A stretch of DNA of 64,000 nt from Trichococcus collinsii (lineage in GTDB: Bacteria; Bacillota; Bacilli; Lactobacillales; Aerococcaceae), in assembly GCF_900107505.1 (NCBI RefSeq), contig NZ_FNQH01000001.1, positions 372,001 through 436,000 on the forward strand, in the 5' to 3' direction. The position numbers and the translations under genes were made by a program. Of this stretch, positions 27,999 through 38,057 are shown in pieces. Within the stretch, counting starts at the first letter, position 1. Every line of letters starts with the position of its first letter. The notes beneath the pieces were generated by a model that searched no databases, had not been told where the DNA came from, and worked only from the letters and a program-made list of their open reading frames with translations.

Positions 27999-29273
27999 AT
28001 GGAAACTGAGAAAAAGCTAAACCGTTATACTACCGAAGAAAAAAGTTGGATCATGCAGGATTGGGCGAATTCGGCATACTCCATCATGATCACGACGGCA
28101 GTATTCCCTTTGTATTTCAAGTCGATTGCGGAAAGTGGTGGATTGACGGATGCTGACTCGACAGCCTATTGGGGATATGAGAATGCGGCCGCAACGCTTG
28201 TTGTGTCATTGCTTGCTCCTGTGTTGGGAGCCGTCGCGGATTACAAAGGCTTCCGTAATCCCTTATTTACAGGCTTTACATTGGCCGGTATCTTCGCGAC
28301 AATCGGGTTCGTGTTTGTGCCTGCTGCGAATTGGCTGTTTCTGTTGGGATTGTACATGTTATCGGTTATCGGTTTTTCCGGCGCAAATATCTTCTATGAT
28401 GGCTCCTTGATGGACGTGACGACCGATGAACGGATGGATCGTATTTCCTCTGCAGGATTCGGCTGGGGTTATATCGGCAGTTCCATCCCGTTCGTCATCT
28501 TCATTTTTTTCCAATTGACAGGCATTTTGCCAGTGAGCACGATCGGTATTGTGAAAGGTGGCTTCATCCTTACTGCTATTTGGTGGTTCGTCTTCACCAT
28601 CCCTTATTGGAAGAATGTCAAACAGAACTATTACATCGAAAAAGAAACGCAAGTGATCCGCAAGAGTTTCCTCAGGTTATGGGAAACACTGAAGAACATT
28701 AAGGAACACAAACAAGCCTTTTTGTTTTTGCTGGCCTATTTCTTTTACATCGACGGGGTTGGAACCATATTCAAAATGGCGACCGCAGTCGGATCGGATA
28801 TTGGCCTCTCTTCGAATGAACTGATCGTTGTCATGCTGGTTGTCCAGTTTGTGGCTTTTCCGTTCTCCATTCTGTACGGGCGTGCATCCAAACGGTTCGG
28901 CAACAAGAACATGATTTTTGTGGGTATTGTAACGTATATTTTCATTTGTATCTATGCTTTGCAGTTGGACTCCTTGCTGACATTCATTATTTTGGGTCTG
29001 CTAGTCGGTACGGCCCAAGGAGGCGTGCAGGCGTTGAGCCGATCCTTATTCGGCCAACTGATTCCGAAAGAGCAAGCGAACGAATTCTTTGGATTCTATA
29101 ATATCTTCGGAAAATTTGCGGCAGTGGTCGGTCCGTTGCTTGTCGGAGTCATCTCGCAGCTGACAGGAAACTCGTTGGATGGGGTTTTTGCCCTGATCAT
29201 CCTGTTCGTGATCGGTGGAATCCTGTTGTTTTTTGTGAAAATTCCGGATTTGAAAGGAGAACAGCTGGGTTGA
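27999..29273 (+). CDS. MFS transporter of the UMF1 family
   Basis: A 424-residue permease with about twelve membrane segments. The N-terminal WIMQDWANSAYSIMI contains the D-W-A-N-S-A-Y signature of the UMF1 family (bacterial relatives of yeast Atg22). The later GTAQGGVQALSRSLFGQLIP is another family hallmark. Substrates of bacterial members are unknown; amino acids have been suggested by analogy with the yeast vacuolar effluxer. The frame is open from 27975, but GGGAGGG lies just before the ATG at 27999. It is a single-gene unit between the engB terminator and dnaG. Family firm, substrate unknown. Confidence 0.87.
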   Translation: METEKKLNRYTTEEKSWIMQDWANSAYSIMITTAVFPLYFKSIAESGGLTDADSTAYWGYENAAATLVVSLLAPVLGAVADYKGFRNPLFTGFTLAGIFATIGFVFVPAANWLFLLGLYMLSVIGFSGANIFYDGSLMDVTTDERMDRISSAGFGWGYIGSSIPFVIFIFFQLTGILPVSTIGIVKGGFILTAIWWFVFTIPYWKNVKQNYYIEKETQVIRKSFLRLWETLKNIKEHKQAFLFLLAYFFYIDGVGTIFKMATAVGSDIGLSSNELIVVMLVVQFVAFPFSILYGRASKRFGNKNMIFVGIVTYIFICIYALQLDSLLTFIILGLLVGTAQGGVQALSRSLFGQLIPKEQANEFFGFYNIFGKFAAVVGPLLVGVISQLTGNSLDGVFALIILFVIGGILLFFVKIPDLKGEQLG

Positions 29274-29301
29274 TCACTTTGATGCCCAGCTGAGTAAATA
29301 T

Positions 29302-29330
29302 TTGCATGTGTTGAGCAGATGTGGTAAAAT
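29302..29330 (+). promoter_or_regulatory. Candidate promoter of dnaG-rpoD
   Basis: TTGCAT (29302-29307), 17 bases, TAAAAT (29325-29330) with TG in the extended position. It would start RNA about 55 bases before the preferred dnaG start and downstream of the MFS gene. Confidence 0.45.
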
Positions 29331-29392
29331 TTATTTTGCATCTTTATGCGCGTTTTTATAAAATGAAGACATTTCTTCAAGGTGGGAGACAT

Positions 29393-31270
29393 TTGGCAGA
29401 ACGTATTTCAGAAGAAAAATTAGCGCAGATCAGAACCGAAACAAATATTGTTGATGTCGTCAGCCAATATGTACAACTCAAAAAAAGAGGCAAGAATCAT
29501 TTCGGATTTTGCCCGTTCCATGACGAGAAGACCCCTTCATTTTCTGTAGCAGAAGAAAAACAGATTTTTCACTGTTTCAGCTGCGGAAGAGGAGGGAATG
29601 TTTTTACTTTTTTGATGGATGTCGAGGGTATTTCATTCGTTGAAGCAGTCATTAAGACAGCCGAATTAAGCAACATTGAATTGGATTTCTCGTACGAAAA
29701 CCATGCGCAAGATAATCCGCTGCAGTCAAAAAAAGAAAAACTGATCCAAATCCATGAGGAAGCTGCGGCTTTTTACCATCAAGTCCTCATGAACACCGTT
29801 ACGGGGCAAGCTGCGCTGGATTATATGATACAACGCGGCTTCACGCCGGAGACACTAAAAGAATATCAAATAGGTTTCTCTCCATCCAATCGGACAGCAC
29901 TCTTTCAAATGCTGAAAGCGAAGGCATTCGATGAAGGACTCCTTCAAGAAAGCGGTATTTTCACGGATAGGCAAGGGCAAAACGAACTTTTCGATCGGTT
30001 CTCAGCCCGGATCATTTTCCCGCTGCGGAACGCTAAAGGAAAGACGGTCGCTTTTTCCGGCCGAATTTTGCATGCAACCCCAGCGGATGAATCAGGTTAC
30101 CATGAAGCAAAATATCTGAACAGCCCCGAAACACTGTTGTTCAATAAACGGGATTTCCTTTTCAACTTCGACAAAGCCCGCAGTGAAATCCGGAGACATT
30201 CAGAAGTGATCCTTTTTGAAGGGTATATGGATGTCATATCCGCTTGGCAAGCGGGTGTTAAAAATGGCGTCGCCTCGATGGGGACTAGTCTGACGGATGA
30301 ACAGAACCGGATACTGACGAAAACGGCCGACAAAATAGTTATTGCCTATGACGGCGATCGTCCCGGTGTCGAAGCGACCAAGCGCGCCATAGAAATACTG
30401 GAACGCAACAAGCACTTCGATATTTCGATTTTCCCGTTGGAAGCAGGTATGGATCCGGATGAATACATCCAACAAAAAGGTCCGGAGGCATTCGTTAAGG
30501 CACTGAAAAACAGCAGGGAAACAGTCATTCAGTTCTATTCACGCTACCTCAAGATGAATCTGAACCTGGATTCCGAAAAAAACCGCATCACCTATATCGA
30601 AACCATGCTTAAGGCATTGGCCCCCCTAGATTCTTTGATCGAAAGAGAGCTTTACATGAAGGATATCGCGGATGAATTCAGTATCCCGGTAGATATCCTG
30701 CAAAAGCAATTGAAGGGGTATCAACAAGAAGTGCTTCAGCAACGGCCTGAACGCGAGCCGGTCAGGAGAGCCGTACCGCATGATGCCACCTCTCACTCGG
30801 TGTATCCAAGCACGAACAAACGCAAAATGACCCAGGCAGAGCAAAGTGAAAAACAATTGCTCTACCGTCTGTTTCATTTCGAAGAGGTCTGGTCGTATCT
30901 GAACGAAATTGATGCAGATTTTAATTTCATCCATGATGATTATCAGACGATTTACATTTTGTATGAAGAATTTTTCAGGCAGACTGGGTTGGTCGGGAAT
31001 ATCGACCAATTTTTGGACCGCATCAACAATCAAGCACTTCAAAATGTGATTACGGAGATCGAATGGTTCCAATTGGATTCGGAAGTCACTTATCAGGAAA
31101 TTCAGGATCTCGTCCATATCATCCGGGATAAGTCATCCCTTCAAGACCAGCTGACCAAGAAACAGGCAGAAATGAAGGAAGCCCGAAAGAAAAATGACAA
31201 CGAGCGTCTGAAGACAATCATGTTGGAAATCGTTTCACTATCAAAAGAATTAAAAGCAACAAAGAAATAG
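29393..31270 (+). CDS. dnaG: DNA primase
   Basis: A 625-residue primase that makes RNA primers for replication. The N-terminal CHC2 zinc ribbon is [11 protein letters not shown] with CFSC downstream. The TOPRIM domain (about residues 260-350) has [17 protein letters not shown] and [11 protein letters not shown]-terminal helicase-binding domain follows. I use TTG at 29393: GGTGGGAG lies just upstream and the protein then begins [14 protein letters not shown], as expected for DnaG. An ATG at 29363 is in frame but has no ribosome-binding site. It is 26 bases before rpoD, the conserved core of the macromolecular-synthesis operon; rpsU is absent. Assignment is certain, the start moderately so. Confidence 0.94.
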   Translation: MAERISEEKLAQIRTETNIVDVVSQYVQLKKRGKNHFGFCPFHDEKTPSFSVAEEKQIFHCFSCGRGGNVFTFLMDVEGISFVEAVIKTAELSNIELDFSYENHAQDNPLQSKKEKLIQIHEEAAAFYHQVLMNTVTGQAALDYMIQRGFTPETLKEYQIGFSPSNRTALFQMLKAKAFDEGLLQESGIFTDRQGQNELFDRFSARIIFPLRNAKGKTVAFSGRILHATPADESGYHEAKYLNSPETLLFNKRDFLFNFDKARSEIRRHSEVILFEGYMDVISAWQAGVKNGVASMGTSLTDEQNRILTKTADKIVIAYDGDRPGVEATKRAIEILERNKHFDISIFPLEAGMDPDEYIQQKGPEAFVKALKNSRETVIQFYSRYLKMNLNLDSEKNRITYIETMLKALAPLDSLIERELYMKDIADEFSIPVDILQKQLKGYQQEVLQQRPEREPVRRAVPHDATSHSVYPSTNKRKMTQAEQSEKQLLYRLFHFEEVWSYLNEIDADFNFIHDDYQTIYILYEEFFRQTGLVGNIDQFLDRINNQALQNVITEIEWFQLDSEVTYQEIQDLVHIIRDKSSLQDQLTKKQAEMKEARKKNDNERLKTIMLEIVSLSKELKATKK

Positions 31271-31296
31271 CCCGCATCGAATGGAGGAATCATTTT

Positions 31297-32433
31297 ATGG
31301 CAATCGAAAAAAATGATCAAGGTTTCACGTTAGAACAGGTCACCAAAAAGCTGATCGCAGAACACAAATTATTGGGGTCCGTCTTCTACGACGAATTGGC
31401 CGATAAGATAGCTACGCCTTTCCAATTGGACGCGGATGCAATGGATAAGCTGATACAAAAAATGGAAGATGGCGGTGTCAGCGTCGTAGACGCAGACGGC
31501 GGTCCGACTGCTCGTCAACTTGCCAAAGAAACAGTGAAGCCTGAAAAACCAGCAGCAGCCAAGAAGGATGAAGAAGAAGACCCGATGGCTGTGCCTCCCG
31601 GAGTGAAAATCAACGACCCGGTCCGCATGTACCTGAAGGAAATCGGCCGTGTGCCTTTGTTGAACGCAGAGGAAGAAGTCAATTTGGCTCTCCGCATCAA
31701 AGAAGGCGATCAAGAAGCGAAACAACAATTGGCTGAAGCCAACTTGCGTCTTGTTGTTTCGATCGCAAAACGTTATGTGGGCCGAGGGATGCAATTCTTG
31801 GATCTGATCCAGGAAGGGAACATGGGCCTGATGAAAGCTGTCGAAAAATTTGACCACACTAAAGGATTCAAATTCTCCACCTACGCAACTTGGTGGATCC
31901 GTCAAGCCATCACCCGTGCCATCGCCGACCAAGCCAGAACGATCCGTATCCCTGTACATATGGTTGAAACAATCAATAAATTGGTCCGCATCCAACGTCA
32001 ATTGCTACAGGATTTAGGTCGCGAACCGACACCGGAAGAAATCGGTGCCGAAATGGACCTTCCGACTGAAAAAGTCAGAGAAATCCTTAAAATCGCCCAA
32101 GAGCCGGTTTCTTTGGAAACGCCTATCGGAGAAGAAGATGATTCCCACTTAGACGATTTCATCGAAGATCAAGAAGTCCTGAGTCCAGCTGACCATACTG
32201 CCCAAACACTCTTGAAGGAACAACTTGAGGAAGTGTTGGACACTTTGACCGACCGTGAGGAAAACGTCCTGCGTCTGCGTTTCGGCCTTGACGACGGCAA
32301 CGTGCGGACTTTGGAGCAAGTGGGCAAAGTATTCGGCGTCACCCGCGAGCGTATTCGCCAAATCGAAGCGAAAGCTTTGCGCAAACTGCGTCACCCAAGC
32401 CGCTCGAAACAATTAAAAGATTTTCTTGAGTAA
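31297..32433 (+). CDS. rpoD: RNA polymerase primary sigma factor
   Basis: A 378-residue housekeeping sigma-70 (SigA). Region 1.2 is [15 protein letters not shown]. Region 2 includes RFDLIQEGN-like [15 protein letters not shown] and the -10-reading [20 protein letters not shown]. Region 3 has [16 protein letters not shown], and region 4.2 is [20 protein letters not shown]. An Ala/Lys/Glu-rich linker separates the short region 1.1. GGAGGAATC precedes the ATG. This factor would read the extended -10 promoters seen across the window. It is co-transcribed with dnaG and ends with a terminator. Assignment is certain. Confidence 0.97.
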   Translation: MAIEKNDQGFTLEQVTKKLIAEHKLLGSVFYDELADKIATPFQLDADAMDKLIQKMEDGGVSVVDADGGPTARQLAKETVKPEKPAAAKKDEEEDPMAVPPGVKINDPVRMYLKEIGRVPLLNAEEEVNLALRIKEGDQEAKQQLAEANLRLVVSIAKRYVGRGMQFLDLIQEGNMGLMKAVEKFDHTKGFKFSTYATWWIRQAITRAIADQARTIRIPVHMVETINKLVRIQRQLLQDLGREPTPEEIGAEMDLPTEKVREILKIAQEPVSLETPIGEEDDSHLDDFIEDQEVLSPADHTAQTLLKEQLEEVLDTLTDREENVLRLRFGLDDGNVRTLEQVGKVFGVTRERIRQIEAKALRKLRHPSRSKQLKDFLE

Positions 32434-32443
32434 TAAGCACCCT

Positions 32444-32472
32444 AACCCGAGGTATTGCACTCGGGTTTTTCT
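32444..32472 (+). terminator. Intrinsic terminator after rpoD
   Basis: An eight-pair perfect stem (32444-32451 and 32460-32467) followed by a T run, directly behind rpoD. Confidence 0.85.
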
Positions 32473-32525
32473 TATGCCATTTTCTGATTGATAATAGGAT
32501 TAATGGGATATATGAAATGGAATTA

Positions 32526-32534
32526 TGCTAAAAT
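32526..32534 (+). promoter_or_regulatory. Candidate extended -10 promoter of trmK operon
   Basis: TGCTAAAAT (32526-32534), 37 bases before the trmK start. There is no plausible -35 at the usual distance. Confidence 0.4.
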
Positions 32535-32570
32535 AGAATTATCAGCAAAAATGGAAATGGAGGGATAAGG

Positions 32571-33275
32571 TTGAACAATCAACAATTATCCGTAAGACTC
32601 GAGACGGTCGCAGGTTTTGTGCCGGAAAACGCCAGACTGGCCGATATCGGCTCGGATCACGCTTATTTGCCTTGTGTTTTGGCAGCGCGCGACGTCATCA
32701 GGTACGCATTGGCAGGGGAAGTTGTGAAGGGCCCCTTCGAATCAGCAGCGGAACAGATCAGAACATCAGGAGTCGGTAATCGCGTCAGTGCCAGACTTGG
32801 CGATGGCATGGATGTGATCGAGCCGACGGATCATATAAACGTCGTCACCATCTGCGGGATGGGTGGGGACTTGATTTCCAAAATTTTGGAAAAAGGCCGA
32901 CTGAAAGATAAATTGGTTGGTGTGGAACGGTTGATCCTTCAGCCCAATAATGGAGAAAAGAAACTGCGTGAATGGTTGATTGCCCATCAATACAAAATCA
33001 TCGACGAAACGATATTGGAAGAAAACGGAAAGATTTATGAAATCATCGTTGCCGAAAATGCAGAAACGCCAGAAAACTATACTGATTTGGAATATAGCTT
33101 CGGTCGTTTCTTGCTTAAGGAAAAAAATGAGACGTTCCGCAAAAAATGGCTATCCGAAATCGACAAGTGCCAATACATATTGGACAGCATGCAAAAAGCA
33201 AGCAATAATCTGAACGATAAAGAACAGCAAGTGATCAATAAAATCAATGAAATTAAAGAGGTGCTGAAATCATGA
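32571..33275 (+). CDS. trmK: tRNA (adenine(22)-N1)-methyltransferase TrmK
   Basis: A 234-residue SAM-dependent enzyme that methylates N1 of A22 in the D-arm of tRNAs. The SAM site is LADIGSDHAYLP (about residues 23-34). The catalytic-face motif VTICGMGGDLISKILE and the LILQPNNGEKKLREWL segment are typical of the YqfN/TrmK family. The start is TTG at 32571, with GGAGGGAT well placed. It follows rpoD and overlaps the next gene by four bases (ATGA), an arrangement shared with Bacillus yqfN-yqfO. Assignment is secure. Confidence 0.93.
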   Translation: MNNQQLSVRLETVAGFVPENARLADIGSDHAYLPCVLAARDVIRYALAGEVVKGPFESAAEQIRTSGVGNRVSARLGDGMDVIEPTDHINVVTICGMGGDLISKILEKGRLKDKLVGVERLILQPNNGEKKLREWLIAHQYKIIDETILEENGKIYEIIVAENAETPENYTDLEYSFGRFLLKEKNETFRKKWLSEIDKCQYILDSMQKASNNLNDKEQQVINKINEIKEVLKS

Positions 33276-34405
33276 AAAGCATTACTGGTTATGAATTCAT
33301 CGAGTTATTCGAATCGCATGTTCCGACTTGGCTGGCAGAGGAGGGAGATCCGGTGGGCCTCCATTTAGGAGACTTGAGCCGTCCGGTCCACCGTATATTG
33401 GTGACGCTTGATGTCCGTCCGGAAGTCGTTCAGGAGGCCATCGAGAAGCAAGTCGACTTTATCTTCTCCCATCATCCGCCGATCTACAGACCGTTAAAAA
33501 ATCTGGACGTTTCAGACAAGCAAACAAAGATGTACGTCGATCTGCTGAAACATGACATCAGCGTCTATGCGGCCCACACGAATCTGGACAATGCGAACAA
33601 CGGGATGAACGACTGGCTCTCTGAAGCGTTGGGGCTGTTGGATGTTGAAATTATGGACGTCACGAAGCGCGTGCCTGTGAAAAAAATATCCGTATGCGTG
33701 CCGAATGCGGAATGCAATCGTGTCCGAGTGGCTATGACCGATGCAGGAGCGGGGAACATTTCCGACGAATACAGTCACTGCTCCTACGAAGTACAAGGAG
33801 TAGGTCGCTTCACGCCGCTCGAAGGCGCAAAACCTGCCATCGGCCACATCAACGAACCCGAAGCGGTGCAAGAAAAGAAAATTGAGATGCTCGTCGAAGA
33901 CAAGTATTTGGCGGAAGTATTGGAGGCGCTGTATGAATCGCATCCTTACGAAGAACCCATCTATGAAATCTACACGATCAATAATTTCCAACGCGAATAC
34001 GGTCTGGGGAGGGTCGGCAATTTAGCTTTGCCGATGTCATTGCGTTCCTTTATCCAGTACGTGAAGGATGTTTTCCAGATCGAAGGCATGCGCTTCATCA
34101 CAGCCGATTTGGATCAGACGATCACCCGCGTTGCCATCTGCGGCGGGGATGCCGGCAAATATTACCGGAAAGCAATCAAAAAGGGTGCGGATGTCTACAT
34201 CACTGGCGACGTCTACTACCACACGGCCCACGATATGCAAGCTGATGGGCTGACCGTAATCGATCCGGGCCATCACATCGAACAGATCTGCAAACCGAAA
34301 TTATTGGAATTATTTAATGAATGGAAAAAAGAAAATGAGTGGGATCTGGAAGTCATCGCTTCCGAAATCAACACGGATCCTTTCATTTTCGACAGTCAAT
34401 TGTGA
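33272..34405 (+). CDS. Nif3-like dinuclear metal centre protein, YqfO family
   Basis: A 377-residue NIF3 family protein. The two outer parts form the toroidal metal-binding fold. Visible ligands are in FIFSHHPPIYRP, AAHTNLDNANNGMND, and the C-terminal TGDVYYHTAHDM with ...PGHHIEQ. Between them, residues about 130-235 form the inserted CutA/PII-like domain found in the longer Gram-positive members; E. coli YbgI lacks it. The family has been linked to GTP cyclohydrolase-like or hydrolase activity, but the cellular role is unsettled. It overlaps trmK by four bases and precedes pepT by 14, so all belong to one operon. Family firm. Confidence 0.9.
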   Translation: MKSITGYEFIELFESHVPTWLAEEGDPVGLHLGDLSRPVHRILVTLDVRPEVVQEAIEKQVDFIFSHHPPIYRPLKNLDVSDKQTKMYVDLLKHDISVYAAHTNLDNANNGMNDWLSEALGLLDVEIMDVTKRVPVKKISVCVPNAECNRVRVAMTDAGAGNISDEYSHCSYEVQGVGRFTPLEGAKPAIGHINEPEAVQEKKIEMLVEDKYLAEVLEALYESHPYEEPIYEIYTINNFQREYGLGRVGNLALPMSLRSFIQYVKDVFQIEGMRFITADLDQTITRVAICGGDAGKYYRKAIKKGADVYITGDVYYHTAHDMQADGLTVIDPGHHIEQICKPKLLELFNEWKKENEWDLEVIASEINTDPFIFDSQL

Positions 34406-34419
34406 GAGGGTGTCAATGA

Positions 34420-35661
34420 ATGCAAGAAAAATTAGTGGAGCGTTTTTTGAAATACGTTAAATTCGAGACGAGATCGGATGAAAAAAGTCCGACAGTGCCT
34501 TCTACCCAAAATCAGGTGGAATTCGCCAAAACTGTTTTGATGCCGGAACTGGAAGCCATCGGACTTTCGGATATCCAATACAATGCGGCCAATGGATTCG
34601 TGACGGCACTTTTGCCCAGAAATTCCGAAAAAGCGTTCCCCGTCATCGGGTTCATCGCCCATATGGATACAGCTGATTTTGAAGCCGCACATGTCAATCC
34701 ACTTATTTGGGATGACTATGCGGGCAATGATCTAATCTTGGATGCTGAAACACAGCTGATCCTTTCGCCGAAGGATTTTCCTTCTTTGAAGAACTACGTC
34801 GGTCAGACTTTGATCACTACCGACGGGAAAACGTTGCTGGGTGCGGACGACAAAGCCGGCATCGCCGAAATCATCACAGCGTTGGAAGCGATAAAAGCAG
34901 CGGATAATTTGGAACACGGGGACATCAAAGTCGCTTTCGGACCGGATGAGGAAATCGGCCGTGGAGCTGATCTTTTTGATGTGGCCGGCTTCGGCTGCGA
35001 CTTTGCCTATACGATGGATGGCGGACCATTGGGAGAACTTGAATTTGAAAGCTTCAATGCCGCGCAAGCCATCGTAACGATCCAGGGCAAAAATGTGCAT
35101 CCAGGCACTGCCAAGGACACGATGGTGAATGCGATCAAGTTGGCCATCGCTTACGACAGCGCTTTGCCGCAAAATGAAGTGCCTGAACAAACCGAAAAGC
35201 GCGAAGGCTTTTATCATCTGTTGGGCATTGAAGGCAATGTGGAAGAAAGCAAGATGACCTACATCATCAGGGACCATGACAAGGAGCTTTTTGAGAACAG
35301 GAAAACCACCATGCTTACGCTGGCTGAACGCATGAACAAGGAATTGACTGAAGAACGCATCACTATCGAAATGCACGATCAGTACTACAACATGGGGGAA
35401 GTGCTGAAAGAGGATATGCGTCCAGTCGATCTGGCGGAAGCAGCGATGAAGTCAGTGGGAATCACCCCGATCATCGAACCGATCCGCGGCGGGACAGACG
35501 GATCCAAGTTGTCCTTCATGGGTCTGCCCACTCCAAATATTTTTGCCGGGGGAGAAAATTTCCACGGACGTTATGAATTTGTGTCTGTCCAATCAATGGA
35601 AAAGGCCGTTGCGGTCATCGTGGAAATCATCAGACAAAGCCAAGGATACGGAGAACAATGA
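34420..35661 (+). CDS. pepT: Peptidase T, tripeptide aminopeptidase
   Basis: A 413-residue zinc aminopeptidase of the M20 family that removes the N-terminal residue of tripeptides in the cytoplasm. Two zinc ions are held by residues in FIAHMDTAD, LLGADDKAGIAEI (with the bridging Asp), FGPDEEIGRGADLFD (with the catalytic Glu), and the final GGENFHGRYEF. The dimerisation lid shows KNVHPGTAKDTMVNA, and GGTDGSKLSF is the substrate-binding motif. GAGAGGG lies nine bases before the ATG. It overlaps the next small gene by four bases. Assignment is certain. Confidence 0.95.
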   Translation: MQEKLVERFLKYVKFETRSDEKSPTVPSTQNQVEFAKTVLMPELEAIGLSDIQYNAANGFVTALLPRNSEKAFPVIGFIAHMDTADFEAAHVNPLIWDDYAGNDLILDAETQLILSPKDFPSLKNYVGQTLITTDGKTLLGADDKAGIAEIITALEAIKAADNLEHGDIKVAFGPDEEIGRGADLFDVAGFGCDFAYTMDGGPLGELEFESFNAAQAIVTIQGKNVHPGTAKDTMVNAIKLAIAYDSALPQNEVPEQTEKREGFYHLLGIEGNVEESKMTYIIRDHDKELFENRKTTMLTLAERMNKELTEERITIEMHDQYYNMGEVLKEDMRPVDLAEAAMKSVGITPIIEPIRGGTDGSKLSFMGLPTPNIFAGGENFHGRYEFVSVQSMEKAVAVIVEIIRQSQGYGEQ

Positions 35662-35918
35662 GAAATCCAGTGCTCATTTACTTCATCCTGGCGAACCTCG
35701 TGCTATTCATGTTGATGGGCATCGATAAAAAGAAAGCGCGGCAAAAAACTTGGCGCATACCGGAACGCAATCTGCTCCTGCTCGGATTTTTCGGTGGCGG
35801 CCTGGGCGGACTGCTGGGGATGCATCACTTCCGCCATAAGACGAAACACCTGAGTTTCAAAGTAGTCTTCGCTTTGGGAACCATTTTAACAGGAATAACA
35901 TCCTATATCTTACTTTGA
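35658..35918 (+). CDS. DUF1294 family small membrane protein
   Basis: An 86-residue protein with two or three membrane segments (about 5-20, 43-60 and 69-85). It carries the DUF1294 pattern: DKKKARQKTWRIPERNLLLL, then a Gly-rich turn GGGLGGLLGMHHFRHKTKH. Members are sometimes fused to cold-shock domains; this one is not. The function is unknown. The start overlaps the pepT stop as ATGA, so translation should be coupled. It is the last gene of the trmK operon. An imperfect hairpin at 35925-35952 and the shared terminator at 36054 follow. Confidence 0.87.
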   Translation: MRNPVLIYFILANLVLFMLMGIDKKKARQKTWRIPERNLLLLGFFGGGLGGLLGMHHFRHKTKHLSFKVVFALGTILTGITSYILL

Positions 35919-36053
35919 TGAAATGGGCTGACTCATTTTTTCGAGGTAGCCCTTCCTATTGATATGAATGTTTGGCACGAGGGCGCCGAAAGACATGCGA
36001 AATAACCCGCCAAAAACGCGAACCCAGACTGGACAATCATACCGCTAAACCAT

Positions 36054-36098
36054 AATAAAGAGGCTATCCCATTATTTTTTGGAGACAGCCTCTTTATT
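36054..36098. terminator. Bidirectional terminator facing degV
   Basis: A 15-pair stem with one G-U pair (36054-36068 and 36084-36098). The right arm reaches into the degV stop codon region, so it serves the trmK-pepT operon and degV. Confidence 0.82.
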
Positions 36099-36951
36099 AT
36101 GCTTTGTTTTTCATTAGGAATTGGAGGGATACGGCTTCGGGGCCGGCGTGGGTCATGACGCTGGCGCTGGCGTAGGACGTGTACATCTGGGCGTTGGGGA
36201 ACGCAGCCTTTAGCATGCCGATGATTTGGTTCGAATATTCCGACAAACCGTCATGCGTGATGCCGATCGCTTCAACATCCAAATATTTCTGCTTCAGGTC
36301 TTCGATAATCTCTTCATAGCGCTTGACGATAGCTTTTGTGCCGCGGCCTTTGATGTCAGTAGTCAATGCGCCGTCGATCATTTTCAGGTTAACTTTGATG
36401 TTCAACAGCGTTGTGATGCGACCCATCGTTTTTCCGATGCGTCCGCCCTTGACCATGTTTTCCAGGTTAACGATGCAGATGTACAGCAGGGTGCGGTCCT
36501 TGACGGCGGTGACACGAGGCAATGTTTCTTCCACTGTCAATCCTTCAGCGGCACACTTGGCCGCTTCCAATACCTGAAAGGCGGTAGCTCTGGCACAAAA
36601 CTTCGAATCGATGACGGTGACTTTGCCATGGGCTAGTTTAGCCGCCTGGTGAGCAGAATTAACGGTTCCGCTCAGTGTTTCGGTTACATGGATGGACAAA
36701 ACTTCGCTGCCATCAGCTGTCAATTCGTTGTATTTATCCAAAAAAGTGCCCATGGCTGGTTGGGATGATTTTGGCAATTCCTTGCTATTCATCATTTTTT
36801 CAAGAAACTCAGGTTTGGTTATGGTGACGCCGTCGTAATACAGCACGTTATCAATCATGGATGAAAGCGGGATAACGGTGATTCCATATCTGTCAATTTC
36901 TTCGGCGGACAATTCCGTTGTGGAATCGGTCACAATTTTGAAGTTTGGCAT
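36097..36951 (-). CDS. DegV family fatty-acid-binding protein
   Basis: A 284-residue soluble protein of the DegV/FakB family, which presents a fatty acid to the kinase FakA for phosphorylation and use in phospholipids. The start KIVTDSTTELS is the classic DegV opening. TIPLSS-like VIPLSSMIDN, HVTETLSGTVNSA, and the RTLLYICIVNLENMVKGGRIG segment (a 21-residue region at about 153-173) form the lipid-binding pocket. IGITHDGLSEYSNQI and MTHAGPEAVSLQFL complete the fold. AAGGAGA lies before the ATG. It is a lone gene on the minus strand; the partner fakA is not in the window. Family certain, lipid specificity unknown. Confidence 0.92.
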   Translation of the reverse strand: MPNFKIVTDSTTELSAEEIDRYGITVIPLSSMIDNVLYYDGVTITKPEFLEKMMNSKELPKSSQPAMGTFLDKYNELTADGSEVLSIHVTETLSGTVNSAHQAAKLAHGKVTVIDSKFCARATAFQVLEAAKCAAEGLTVEETLPRVTAVKDRTLLYICIVNLENMVKGGRIGKTMGRITTLLNIKVNLKMIDGALTTDIKGRGTKAIVKRYEEIIEDLKQKYLDVEAIGITHDGLSEYSNQIIGMLKAAFPNAQMYTSYASASVMTHAGPEAVSLQFLMKNKA

Positions 36952-37080
36952 GATGATTCTCCTTCATTGCAGTCTTATTTCTTTAAGCATAGCAGATTTT
37001 CCAGGAAAAGTAACGCAGTTATCACTATGATTGTAAGCATATTCTTCTATTGTTGATGTTTTTTCGTGTAGAATAGATTA

Positions 37081-37089
37081 TGCTATAAT
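37081..37089 (+). promoter_or_regulatory. Extended -10 promoter of truB-ribF-hemW
   Basis: TGCTATAAT (37081-37089) is a perfect extended -10, 35 bases before truB. The -35 position has only TTTTCG. Confidence 0.5.
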
Positions 37090-37123
37090 AGGTTAGTTGT
37101 AGAAGAAAGTAGGTTACAGACAT

Positions 37124-38035
37124 ATGGACGGAATATTACCTTTATGGAAAGAACGCGGCATGACAAGTCACGACTGCGTATTCAAACTTAGAAAAATACT
37201 GAAAACTAAAAAAGTGGGGCATACCGGTACACTGGATCCGGAAGTTGATGGCGTTTTGCCGATCTGCATCGGAAAAGCCACCAAAGTCGTCGAATTTTTG
37301 ACTGACACGGACAAAGCTTACGAAGGGGAAATCACTATCGGAGTCGCCACAACGACTGAGGATAGCCAAGGCGAAACGATTGCGAAGACGGCGGTTGCGC
37401 AAGACCTGTCTTTGGCTGAAATCGATGCTGCGATGGAAGCCATGGTTGGCGAGAGCATCCAAGTTCCGCCGATGTATTCCGCGGTCAAGGTGAACGGAAA
37501 AAGGCTGTACGAATACGCCCGCAAAGGTTTGACCGTCGAAAGACCGCAAAGAAGCATCCACGTCATGAGTTTTGAGCGGATTTCAGAACCCGTCTATCAT
37601 GCGGAAGAGCAAACGATGTCCTGGAGCTTTCGGGTAACTTGCGGAAAAGGGACCTATGTGCGGACCTTAGCTGTCGATTTGGGCGCATCATTGGGTTATC
37701 CGGCGTACATGTCCAGCCTGACGCGCACGATGAGCGGATCCTTCGCGAAGGATGATTGCCTGACCTTGCAGCAAGTGGCTGAAGCAATGGCAAATAACGA
37801 AATTGACGCGCATCTGAAGCCAATCGACTCGGTATTCGAAACGTATCATCAGATTGCGCTTGACGATGAACTGTGGGATAAGGTGAAAAATGGTGCGGTT
37901 CTTCCTAAAGATGGACCATTTGAAACCATGAAAGCCCCCGTTTTGTTCACCTACCAGGGAAAAATCGTGGCGATGTACGAACCGCATCCGACCAAATCCG
38001 GTTTCATCAAACCCAGAAAAATGTTCTTATCATAA
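37124..38035 (+). CDS. truB: tRNA pseudouridine(55) synthase
   Basis: A 303-residue enzyme that makes the universal pseudouridine 55 in the T-loop of tRNAs. The catalytic Asp is Asp38, in VGHTGTLDPEVDGVLP. Other family motifs are KAYEGEITIGVATTTED, PPMYSAVKVNGKRLYEYARKG (a 21-residue stretch near residue 115), and GTYVRTLAVDLG. A small PUA-like C-terminal domain ends with a positively charged tail. The ribosome-binding site is weak, with only GTAGG about 12 bases before the ATG. It is followed by ribF 22 bases later, the usual truB-ribF pairing. Assignment is certain. Confidence 0.96.
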   Translation: MDGILPLWKERGMTSHDCVFKLRKILKTKKVGHTGTLDPEVDGVLPICIGKATKVVEFLTDTDKAYEGEITIGVATTTEDSQGETIAKTAVAQDLSLAEIDAAMEAMVGESIQVPPMYSAVKVNGKRLYEYARKGLTVERPQRSIHVMSFERISEPVYHAEEQTMSWSFRVTCGKGTYVRTLAVDLGASLGYPAYMSSLTRTMSGSFAKDDCLTLQQVAEAMANNEIDAHLKPIDSVFETYHQIALDDELWDKVKNGAVLPKDGPFETMKAPVLFTYQGKIVAMYEPHPTKSGFIKPRKMFLS

Positions 38036-38057
38036 ACACCAAGGAGTTGCCTTAGCA

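Noticed and set aside
36226-36636. Plus-strand frames inside degV
   Set aside because: Antisense shadows of a clear DegV protein; no ribosome-binding site or homology pattern.
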